A stretch of 64,000 nt of DNA from Verrucomicrobiota bacterium. GTDB taxonomy: Bacteria > Verrucomicrobiota > Verrucomicrobiia > Limisphaerales > JACDHS01. A program made the position numbers and the translations under genes. The DNA is taken from positions 23,154-87,153 of the forward strand of contig JACDHS010000001.1 in the NCBI GenBank assembly GCA_013820875.1. The letters run 5' to 3'. Of this stretch, positions 30,401 through 36,723 are shown piece by piece (position 1 is the first letter of the stretch; each line of letters begins with the position of its first letter). The notes under the pieces are model-generated. The model was given only the letters and a program-made list of their open reading frames with translations, did no database searches and was not told the origin of the DNA.

Positions 30401-31271
30401 AGCCGCATCTGTTCCGGGTGATCAAATTCTTGGAACGGTTTCCGAAGGCGAAGCCTGGACGGCATCTCTTCAAGGCGACCGCGCGACATGGAGCCTGACC
30501 AACACGACCGACATGGCAAATGCCTATACGCTGGCGATCTCTGGCGCTGAGAACAAAGAGGATGGACCTACCGGATTTGGTGGCGCAGCGGTTTCTGTGG
30601 TCAACATCGGCAAGGTGAAAGTCTCTGGCAAAAACGGGGACGGCTCGAACCTGAAGGCCGGCACCTTTTTGTCCAAAGAGGGATACATCCCTGTGTATTC
30701 GCCTGCTTATATCCGTGAGCGGATGCATGAAGGAAAGAACCTGAAGGAAGCTCATGGATCGGTGATTGGCTGGGTGCAACTGCTGCCCAATACCAATTCA
30801 TTGAATCCGGAAAATCTTGCGCCGCTTGGAATCGTGCATTGGAACAAGCTGGTGGCGAGCCCGGTTGAAACCGAAGGCTATCCGAGCGCATTCAACATCA
30901 CTTCGGATATTCTGGGCTCCTTGCAAGGAACTCCCGTCCTCAAAGTGCTGAATCTGACAGAGGCTACCGCGACATTGTCTGGAGGCAATCTCATCGAGCC
31001 TCTGTCGGCAGATGGCCCTTACAATGAGAAGAATGCCTTGGCCATTGAAAAGGCTTTGAACACGCAATTGCAATTGAAGCTTGGAGTGAACATCAAGACT
31101 GGACTGATGAAAGGATCATTCCGCCATCCCGGTAATCCAGAAATCGCAACAAAGTTCACTGGTGTTGCATTGGCAGATTATAACATTGGACTCGGCTCGT
31201 TTATGGATGCCGGAGTGAGCGGCGTGGTTGAATTGGGAGCGATGCTGCCCCCGGAGCCATCTGTCGAATAA
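24492..31271 (+). CDS. Giant exported PATR/Ig-repeat protein, 2259 residues
   Basis: The N-terminus has a signal-like segment (MILQASLCLAMAQSAFAAD) after a ~24-residue basic leader. Modules: a beta-helix/PATR region (SAGTLALSVNGSF), a ~150-residue segment ending in a Big/cadherin-like domain (SYTIRDARSYRAGDTFRTAS), four Ig-like domains (YQWQKNN, YQWTKGG, YQWKKGI, YQWRLEG), a second PATR region that starts like the protein at 14072 (GDRFWAANSINAGGAGAWN; VNTYSGDTLIEEGVLALTGS), a second copy of the first segment (SYTVRDARAYRIGDTVRTAS), Ig-like, Big-like, InlB-like, and the ~370-residue C-terminal domain shared with the SpoIID protein at 18081. The protein is therefore internally duplicated. No enzyme motif is seen; a surface or matrix role is inferred. 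A strong terminator follows. A 7-bp hairpin (AACCACC/GGTGGTT) spans codons 7-13. Confidence 0.85.
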   Translation: MKINRLSQPPYGGFLKAKLIRRGTMILQASLCLAMAQSAFAADRFWYGNTGCVEGGGGSGQWGGTSGTGISWKTVDDGVCGGQIAWINANGDDAIFGGTGGTVSVRNISTAGNSHTINRIHVKAGDYIFVAYNENAGNQLITSGRFTVDANCTADINVAATIRALRFSTPTGQPLILDGAGTFRFQNTNNRLLVNGIHITGGGTYDCTIGTADRGWGIAPAEFVADFLMISNNSTLQISTTTSPGVNRGVTIGNGGGRIQASSANTISALITGSSTLTKLGNSTLTVSADNTATFTGPLKVSAGTLALSVNGSFAGSPTITLDSGATLNASVRTDGTLAIGGSQKLTGAGTVTGIVSLTGTVAPGSEGVGTLNLTGNQTWNPGGAYEFEFASTTGVAGTDWDRLNITGNLDIQATDEVTFTIKVATPGDDASNFDNDEAAAWTISSVSGTVDNYAANKFAVNYADVSNDLAGGTFVMDEIPLTVKFVPNQAPTASNPTLERGAGAPGQIQIVQLGSDPDGDGILIVNFAETTPEGATVSSDGTYLYYTPGPNGNVGDTISYTIRDARSYRAGDTFRTASGTIAVTVGAGSGPVITQQPGSQTLNYGATATFTVAAGGAGELTYQWQKNNVNIEDEEGKISGVTTLSLAIANVTASDAGAYKVLVTDDDGTTPSSTATLTVNDPAITQQPEGQTVAAGANVNFSVTAIGGGTLGYQWTKGGNDIFGATTSAFNLSNVSQADAGMYAVVVTGASIVTSQGAVLIVIDPPSLSGLANSTKDYNTTATFTVVASGVGPFTYQWKKGIESLSNGGKISSATGATLNIANVTYQEAGSYTVDVTNGGGTTSASASLTVNDPIITTQPVSQSKKVGHSVTFSVVAAGSETLGYQWRLEGTDIASATGSSYTLNSVQLSDAGEYSVVVSHIGGSVTSEDATLTVIVPLPAGDRFWAANSINAGGAGAWNTTAEKWGLDSAGPFDVVWDNENLDSAVFVGDGVQPGAISIDAPVTVNKIIVTNANATPGYSFTGTIPITFAGEDAKIHIHGPATPQDNNTSATNTVAVTAPLSGPVLIKDGPGRMNVNNTGNSVGKWIIKGGSVTVNGANNSANRIFGSGVPAEPMTDFITMDGGGVGFQAAGSFAVGVNRGIYLGEGGGMLGNSDGAGVITIDGPITGPGSLYFPSFASWPGRVQGANSTFIISNQDNNFEGNIFVETCTITLGNDQVFPATATLFLGDGGALNGHLNLNGFHQTIAKLVIESTGNSRVRDSIGGGSLSASEFDLRRASVAQTTTAPLAGSGFLRKTTSGQINLSGVNTYSGDTLIEEGVLALTGSGSFDYSPNIYIAADATLSVTGRTDGTLHLGSAQTLSGSGSLVGALSVNGTLAPGTSIGELSSGSLTWNSGAIYEWETASVTGTAGEDWDHLNITGNLDIQATVENRFIIQIKAPSEGFENFDNNVAAEWVIASVSGSVLNFAADKFDVDYSAVINNLAGGIFTVALEAGSLKVKFIPNGAPVASSPTVARVSGQPVSIAIANLASDPDNDAIELVNFSETTAEGATVSVDGSNLVYTPGANGDVPDSISYTVRDARAYRIGDTVRTASGTATIVIEFAPSVVISPNPATVPLGGSVTFTAGVTGTEPLTFQWSFNGLPINGAITSIYSITGVYSDQQGTYTCDVSNSAGNASADAELTITNSASDIAPPLVKLLSPLPKAIVTEGPLVTLKGSATDDVQAARVTLVLNGVSYLVDVTLPDPAKPKIGAWETTLEVLVGTNTLTLQAEDYTGKKSAVLSTFFVYGVPEPFTLEVVGSGTVAMKLPKLLLGTGPNNITLNIAQNYQLTAIAPPGQVFSNYYRVDTEQEVSTDLIYAFVMETNLQLRANFIENPYNQFAGVYHGLFFNPADVVHDQSGYLQMKVKPASTPKINGATFSAKLLIDGNAASASGKFDLNGRATVTVSRAKFGKDPLTLTLRLPVGEEAASVPGDQILGTVSEGEAWTASLQGDRATWSLTNTTDMANAYTLAISGAENKEDGPTGFGGAAVSVVNIGKVKVSGKNGDGSNLKAGTFLSKEGYIPVYSPAYIRERMHEGKNLKEAHGSVIGWVQLLPNTNSLNPENLAPLGIVHWNKLVASPVETEGYPSAFNITSDILGSLQGTPVLKVLNLTEATATLSGGNLIEPLSADGPYNEKNALAIEKALNTQLQLKLGVNIKTGLMKGSFRHPGNPEIATKFTGVALADYNIGLGSFMDAGVSGVVELGAMLPPEPSVE

Positions 31272-31297
31272 TAAGTTACAGAATCAAATCGAACTGC

Positions 31298-31331
31298 AAT
31301 CCCTCAGAGGCAACTCTGAGGGATTTTTGAT
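31298..31331 (+). terminator. Rho-independent terminator
   Basis: A perfect 12-bp stem (AATCCCTCAGAG / CTCTGAGGGATT) with a GCAA loop is followed by TTTTGATTT. It lies 27 bases after the stop of the 2259-residue protein gene. Confidence 0.85.
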
Positions 31332-31340
31332 TTCGGTGCA

Positions 31341-31404
31341 CTCCACCTTCCGATTGCGGAGTGAAAATTCCGTAAACACAATCTCCACCCTCCGATTGCG
31401 AAGT
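31341..31404. repeat. Two 22-bp direct repeats spaced 42 bp
   Basis: CTCCACCTTCCGATTGCGGA (31341-) and CTCCACCCTCCGATTGCGAA (31383-) differ at two bases and start exactly 42 bases apart, just upstream of palindrome copy 5. Confidence 0.65.
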
Positions 31405-31422
31405 CATTTGGCACTCGCATCC

Positions 31423-31444
31423 TCACTCAATTGAGCGATGGACA
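31423..31444 (+). promoter_or_regulatory. Palindromic operator copy 5, upstream of the second SpoIID protein
   Basis: TCACTCAATTGAGCGATGG is followed by ACATG. A TATATAA sequence starts at motif base 44 (31466). The ORF-track start (31438) falls inside this palindrome. Confidence 0.75.
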
Positions 31445-31482
31445 TGATGTTCCTGCTCCTTGCATTATATAAGTGCGCAGCC

Positions 31483-34400
31483 ATGATTTTCCCTCACCAA
31501 AAAAACAATAAAGCAACGGATGTTGGACTGACAACCGTCTTCATCTCCCGGTGTTGCCTAAAGCCCCGCGAAAGCATCAGATTCACCCTCTCTCTGCTTG
31601 TTTTGTTCGCTGCATTTACCTGGTCAGCTCATCATTGGAATGTATCCGCACAAGAGGGGACAAAATCGGTGCAAATCCGGTTTATGGACAGCGCAACCGG
31701 TTATGCAATTCAGCCGGAACACATTTCCATTCGCTCGCATGGGTTCGACGCAGGCGAAAAGTTGCCTCAAACTTTACATTCCGATAACGGCGGCCGCGCT
31801 TCCGTTCAACTGGAGCGGGGGCGTTACACGATTGCGGTCAGTTCACCAAACCACGAGCCGATGTCTGTGGAATTTGAGGCGAATCAGAACCGTTCTTCGC
31901 GGATGCAGTTCATGTTGGATCCGATTCAGAAACCGCTCGAACTGCAGGTGGAACAAATTGAAGCGTTGCATCGGGTGGGTGAGACGCTTATCCAGGGATT
32001 CATCGTGGATGATCACACCGGCGAACCTTTGCCCAATGTGCGGGTGATATCGTCTGCCAGCAGGACAGCAGCGGTGACCGATGCACGCGGTTTTTTCAGA
32101 TTCCATGTTCCGGTTCCAGCGGCGCAACATCTTGAACCAACAAATCTTACCCTGGAAAAGCCGGGCTACCGCACTGAGGAACGGCGCTATCTTGAATTAT
32201 GGTCACGCGGGGATTTGACATACTGCATCCGGTTGGAGCGCGGCAGCGGACGTCAAGTCGTGGATGAACGTGGATTACGTCGGCGAGAAGGGGGCGTTGG
32301 TGAACCTTTGGACCTGGAGAATAATTTTGAAAAATCCATATCCTACGCTGCGGAATCAACGATGGAAGAACCCGGTGTCCCTGATGCATCACCAGCAACG
32401 TTTAATCCCGCCACTTCTGAACCTGTCGTAATGGCGGCCACAACCCCGGCGAACTCGACAGTGCGTGTCCCGCGAAATATCCGTGTGGATAAAGTCGGCA
32501 CGCTGCACTACGTCAGCATGGATTATTACGTCAAACATGTGTTGCCCGCGGAATGGATTTCCTCCTGGCATACGAACAGTTTGAATTCGGGGGCAGTTGC
32601 GATTCGTTCTTATGCTATTGCCAGGATGAACAACTCCGGTTCAAACAGCAGTAGCGACATTTGTGGAACAAGCACCTGCCAGGTTTTTAACCCGACACTG
32701 ACGACAACGCGAACGGATCGCGCGGTGGAATTCACCGAGGACTATGTGATGGTCAACAACAGCGGCAACATCTCCAGCACTGAGTATTCCGCGGAAAACA
32801 ATGGTCCGAACAACGATTGTGGTGACGGATTCACCGCTCCCACCGGGGGTTGCCTTTACGACCCGATTTGCATCGGGCAGTCCCGCTCCGGGCACGGACG
32901 CGGCCTCTGCCAGCGCGGTTCCAATCGCTGGGCAAATGGATCCAGGGGATATTCGCAACGAGACTGGATTTGGATTCTCGAGCATTATTATCCGAACCTC
33001 AGATTATTTAAAGGCGCCCCGCTGGTGGTTGGTGACGATGTCAAATCGCGTTCCAGTAATTGCAATGTGCGAGCGTGTCCCGGCGGCGGAATTGAGAGCG
33101 GAGTTTCATGTGCTTTGATCACCACAAAAGCGTCGGGACAGACCGGCGTCATCATCGGCGGACCAGTTCGTATTACGGAGGATGATAAAGGGTTTACCTG
33201 GTATCAAATACAATGGAATGACGGGAGTTCCACAACCGGATGGTCGTGCGAGAACTATATCGAGCGAGTGTTCCCCGCGCCCACTGCGCCAACTGGCCTG
33301 AGTGCCGCCGCAGTTTCGACGAGCCAAATCAACCTCGCGTGGACGGACACGAGCGACGTCGAAACCAGTTTCGAAATTGAACGAGCGCCAGCGGCCTCCG
33401 GACCCTGGATAGAAATTGCAAGGGTTGCCGCGAATGAGACGACGTATTCGGACGGAAATCTTTTTTCTGCCAGCACATGGTTTTACCGGGTGAGAGCGCG
33501 CAATGCCGGAGGAGCCACGAGTTACACGACCATTGCAACTGCCACAACGCATGGGGCGGTTGCGCCGACGCTGGCAGCGATCCCGAACCGAACGATTTCA
33601 CAGGGCGCAACCTTTACGTTTACTGCGGCTGCCACCGCGCCTGAGCGCATGCAACTCATCACTGATTTCGAGCCGTTCATGAGCGAAACAGCCAATGGCG
33701 TGGTCTTGTTCCAAATGCCGACGAACTCCAGCACCACTCGCAATTTCATCAATTCAGCGGTGAACGTCGGGACCAACAATGTTGCTGCGGTGACCGATAA
33801 TTATCCGGTCATTGGCTACACACCCGGCAAAGTGCTTCTGGTCACGTGCCAATTCACCAATGCCAGCAATCCCTGGCTGCGTTTGACCACAGAAGGCACG
33901 GCGACGCTGCCCAACCCAGTCATTGATTTCACAAAGAAGCTGCGGTTCAACATCCGTTCCGATCGCGACATCCGTGTGGCAATCGGTTGCCGTGAAACAA
34001 CAACGGCGACAGGAACAGCCATTGGTGCAAACGGCGGGATCACCGGACCAATCGAATGGGTCGGAGCAACGAATGTCGCCGGAACCGCGCCAGTGCCGAG
34101 TCGTGTGATTATCTCCAATTCGTGGACCACACTGACGTTCGATTTCAAGAACGAGCCAATCCGGAATTTTTCCGGTGGAAACGGAATTCTTTCCACAGCA
34201 TCCGGATTGGGAGTGCTGGAACATCTCGCAATTGTTCCGGCAGGCGGCACCGGAGTTTACAACATTTACGTGGATAGCTTCGTCGTGGTCGGTATACCAG
34301 GATTCACATACAGTCTGGGGCCAAATGCGCCGAGCGGAGCCAGCATCCATCCGGTCACCGGTGTATTCAGTTGGACTCCGACGCAGAGCCAAAGTCCCAG

Positions 34401-35286
34401 CACGAATCTCATTTCCGTGATTGCAACAGACGACACATTGCAGGCATTGAGCGCAACGAACACGTTTACTGTTGTGGTTCAGAATAGTGTTCCGAACAGT
34501 CCGCCGATGCTCGCGCCCATTTCCAATCGCACGATCAATGCGGGGCGAACCGTCACCGCCACCGCCGAAGCCTTTGATCCGAACCCGGGCGACACATTGA
34601 CTTTCAGCCTTGGCACAGGCGCTCCTGCAGGCGCTTCGGTGAATGCAGTCACAGGCGTCTTCACCTGGACGCCGGGGGATGCGGACATCAACACGACACG
34701 GACCATTACGATGCAGGTCACTGACGATGGCTCGCCCTCGTTAAGCGGTTCGACCAGTTTTGATGTCGTTGTCCTGCCGAGGAATAATCCGCCATTAATC
34801 TCGCCGGTCAGTAATCGCTCCGTTCATATTGGATCCTCGATTGTGTTAACGAATACCGCCTTTGATTTCAATTCAGGGGACGTGTTGACCTTCAGCCTTG
34901 ATCCTGGTGCGCCGACCGACGCGATTATCAATCCAACTACCGGCGTGTTCGTATGGACCCCGGGTGCAGCCGCGGCAAATTCAGTGAATTCAATCACCGT
35001 TCGTGTAACCGACAACGGGTTCCCACCATTGAGCGGCAGCACGACTTTCAACGTGGCAGTCGCTCCCACGCTGGAGACGGATAGTATCTCGATTTCTGAC
35101 AACACGATTACCTTCACATGGAGTGCCCTTGCAGGCGTTACTTACCGAATCGAGTATAAGAGCAACCTTTCGGATGCAAATTGGACACTGCTTGCGCAGG
35201 TCACTCCCGCTGATTCAGCCGGAACATTCTCCGAAGAAATTTCTGAAAGTAACCCGCAGCGATTCTATCGCGTCGTAAAAGATTAA
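31483..35286 (+). CDS. Exported SpoIID-domain protein with SH3, Fn3, He_PIG and QRFYR domains
   Basis: The protein is 1267 residues from the ATG at 31483; the track start at 31438 lies in the operator. The hydrophobic segment IRFTLSLLVLFAAFTWSA follows a long basic n-region. It is a paralogue of the 18081 protein over its first ~900 residues: VQIRFMDSATGYAIQPE, carboxypeptidase-regulatory-like IQGFIVDDHTGEPLPNVRVI, SpoIID (VLPAEWISSW, AVAIRSYAIARM, GHGRGLCQRG, EHYYPNL), SH3-like (NCNVRACPGGGIESGVSC), Fn3, and He_PIG with the same insert (APERMQLITDFEPFMSE). It then has two or three further He_PIG domains and ends in the QRFYRVVKD domain instead of the other protein's long C-terminus. The predicted role is cleavage of peptidoglycan glycan strands outside the cytoplasm. 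The amidase gene follows closely, a functionally coherent pair because SpoIID enzymes act on amidase-denuded glycan. Confidence 0.87.
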   Translation: MIFPHQKNNKATDVGLTTVFISRCCLKPRESIRFTLSLLVLFAAFTWSAHHWNVSAQEGTKSVQIRFMDSATGYAIQPEHISIRSHGFDAGEKLPQTLHSDNGGRASVQLERGRYTIAVSSPNHEPMSVEFEANQNRSSRMQFMLDPIQKPLELQVEQIEALHRVGETLIQGFIVDDHTGEPLPNVRVISSASRTAAVTDARGFFRFHVPVPAAQHLEPTNLTLEKPGYRTEERRYLELWSRGDLTYCIRLERGSGRQVVDERGLRRREGGVGEPLDLENNFEKSISYAAESTMEEPGVPDASPATFNPATSEPVVMAATTPANSTVRVPRNIRVDKVGTLHYVSMDYYVKHVLPAEWISSWHTNSLNSGAVAIRSYAIARMNNSGSNSSSDICGTSTCQVFNPTLTTTRTDRAVEFTEDYVMVNNSGNISSTEYSAENNGPNNDCGDGFTAPTGGCLYDPICIGQSRSGHGRGLCQRGSNRWANGSRGYSQRDWIWILEHYYPNLRLFKGAPLVVGDDVKSRSSNCNVRACPGGGIESGVSCALITTKASGQTGVIIGGPVRITEDDKGFTWYQIQWNDGSSTTGWSCENYIERVFPAPTAPTGLSAAAVSTSQINLAWTDTSDVETSFEIERAPAASGPWIEIARVAANETTYSDGNLFSASTWFYRVRARNAGGATSYTTIATATTHGAVAPTLAAIPNRTISQGATFTFTAAATAPERMQLITDFEPFMSETANGVVLFQMPTNSSTTRNFINSAVNVGTNNVAAVTDNYPVIGYTPGKVLLVTCQFTNASNPWLRLTTEGTATLPNPVIDFTKKLRFNIRSDRDIRVAIGCRETTTATGTAIGANGGITGPIEWVGATNVAGTAPVPSRVIISNSWTTLTFDFKNEPIRNFSGGNGILSTASGLGVLEHLAIVPAGGTGVYNIYVDSFVVVGIPGFTYSLGPNAPSGASIHPVTGVFSWTPTQSQSPSTNLISVIATDDTLQALSATNTFTVVVQNSVPNSPPMLAPISNRTINAGRTVTATAEAFDPNPGDTLTFSLGTGAPAGASVNAVTGVFTWTPGDADINTTRTITMQVTDDGSPSLSGSTSFDVVVLPRNNPPLISPVSNRSVHIGSSIVLTNTAFDFNSGDVLTFSLDPGAPTDAIINPTTGVFVWTPGAAAANSVNSITVRVTDNGFPPLSGSTTFNVAVAPTLETDSISISDNTITFTWSALAGVTYRIEYKSNLSDANWTLLAQVTPADSAGTFSEEISESNPQRFYRVVKD

Positions 35287-35349
35287 ATCGTGAAAATCCG
35301 TATCGAAGATTTGAGACAGAAAGAACCAAAGGACGCTTTGCCGTGTTTT

Positions 35350-36405
35350 ATGCCGGCCACGTTTCGATTGCTCGGTTTGCTGGTGGTTTCGCTTGTGACC
35401 GCAGGCTGCCAGACTACTCCGCGTCCCGGCACAATGGCGCCCCGAACCGGCGATGAAATTGTTGTCGCGGGAAAGTTTGTTCACACCGGGACACCGGTCG
35501 TGTTGTGGATGGATCCCGATGGATATAATGCCTATCAAACGGAGAACCCCGCCAGTACCGCTCAAACCATTGATGCGGAAACTTCCAACGCCGAACCCAG
35601 ACGCACACGGCCGACCCGCCGTTACAGCCAGCGCAGAGGAAGCGATTTGACCGATGCCGAGAATGAGCGGGTGCGCAAGGATGGATGGGATTTGCCCACG
35701 CTGCAAAAAGTGGTGGATCAATTTGTCCTTCACTACGACGTCGCGGGTACCAGTCGGAATTGTTTCAATGTGCTGCAAAGACGTGGCATCAGTGTGCATT
35801 TCCTGCTCGATATTGACGGCACCCTTTATCAAACGCTCGATCTGCAGGAGGCCGCCTGGCACGCCACGACTGCCAATAACCGCTCGGTTGGCATCGAGAT
35901 CGCGAACATGGGCGCTTATGGGAAATTCGAGAAAAGCCCGCTGCCTGCCTGGTATAAAAAGGACGAAGAAGGCAATACGCGCATCGTTCTTCCGCCTCGG
36001 TTTGGCGATGGCGGAGTGCGCACGCCGAATTTTGTTGGGTATCCGGCACGCCCGGAGCCTGTGACAGGCCGTGTGCAAGGCGGACAATTGACGCAGTACG
36101 ATTACACGCCCGAGCAATACAAAGCCTTGAGCCATCTCGTCGCCGCGCTCTCAACCACGCTGCCCAAAATCAAATGCGATTATCCGCGTGATGCCGCAGG
36201 CAACCTGATCCTGCGCAAGTTGCCGGAAGAAGAATTGGAAGCTTACGGCGGAGTACTTGGGCATTTCCATGTGCAGAGCAACAAAATTGATCCAGGCCCG
36301 GCCTTCCAATGGAATTTGGTAATTGAGAACGCGCGCAGGTTGATGGAGGAAAATGCCGCAAATGCCCGCCGAGCGCCGGTTTTGCGTTCCCCTCGTCAGA
36401 GCTGA
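35350..36405 (+). CDS. N-acetylmuramoyl-L-alanine amidase (Amidase_2), lipoprotein
   Basis: The mature enzyme has the Amidase_2/PGRP fold. The first zinc His is in FVLHYDVAG, then HFLLDIDGTLYQTLD, WHATTANNRSVGIEIANMG, and the final zinc ligand region GHFHVQSNKIDPGPAF. It hydrolyses the amide bond between MurNAc and the stem peptide. Starting at MPATFRLLGLLVVSLVTAGC gives a standard lipoprotein signal with Cys20 as the lipidation site. The upstream GTG start (35290) in the track would put the Cys at residue 40, too far for a lipobox, although it lies just after the preceding stop. The protein is about 351 residues, and a large Pro/Arg-rich linker precedes the catalytic domain. Placement after the SpoIID gene suggests joint peptidoglycan stripping and cleavage. 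Confidence 0.88.
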   Translation: MPATFRLLGLLVVSLVTAGCQTTPRPGTMAPRTGDEIVVAGKFVHTGTPVVLWMDPDGYNAYQTENPASTAQTIDAETSNAEPRRTRPTRRYSQRRGSDLTDAENERVRKDGWDLPTLQKVVDQFVLHYDVAGTSRNCFNVLQRRGISVHFLLDIDGTLYQTLDLQEAAWHATTANNRSVGIEIANMGAYGKFEKSPLPAWYKKDEEGNTRIVLPPRFGDGGVRTPNFVGYPARPEPVTGRVQGGQLTQYDYTPEQYKALSHLVAALSTTLPKIKCDYPRDAAGNLILRKLPEEELEAYGGVLGHFHVQSNKIDPGPAFQWNLVIENARRLMEENAANARRAPVLRSPRQS

Positions 36406-36587
36406 GGCTGGGTGGAACGGGCTACGGGAGTCGCCCACCATATTGTGAAATTTTGAGCGCCCAACGAATCGGCGGCAAGTTGCCGCAGATAACGGCCAGG
36501 TTGGCCGTTCCACCCATCGCAACTGCATCGTTGCGGCTAAAACTTTCGAAATCAAAAGTCAGTCACTTTTTTTAGCTCCTGAAATCA
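36406..36587. other. Intergenic segment with nested inverted repeats
   Basis: GGGTGGAACGG (36410-36420) pairs with CCGTTCCACCC (36505-36515). An inner hairpin ACGGCCA/TGGCCGT lies just inside the right arm. There is no poly-T tail, so this looks more like a small intergenic repeat element than a terminator. I see no gene in 36406-36723. Confidence 0.55.
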
Positions 36588-36608
36588 TCACTCATCTGAG
36601 TGATAGGC
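36588..36608 (+). promoter_or_regulatory. Palindromic operator copy 6, upstream of the metallopeptidase
   Basis: TCACTCATCTGAGTGATAG is followed by GC. The 7-base arms TCACTCA/TGAGTGA are perfect. A TATCAT hexamer starts at motif base 40 (36627-36632). Confidence 0.75.
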
Positions 36609-36723
36609 AATCTTCTGCGTCTTACCTATCATCTGCAAACCGTAAGCATGTGGTCTGACTGTGTACATCTCTGCATTATGCTGGCGATGATCAAAACACT
36701 TCGTCGTCACCGTGCGCCGCCGT

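Noticed and set aside
29652-30779. 375-residue minus-strand ORF
   Set aside because: Antisense to the C-terminal part of the 2259-residue protein, which has a homologous domain in the neighbouring giant.
31438-31482. ORF-track start of the second SpoIID gene
   Set aside because: It lies within the regulatory palindrome and upstream of the likely -10 box, so it would not be transcribed from that promoter.
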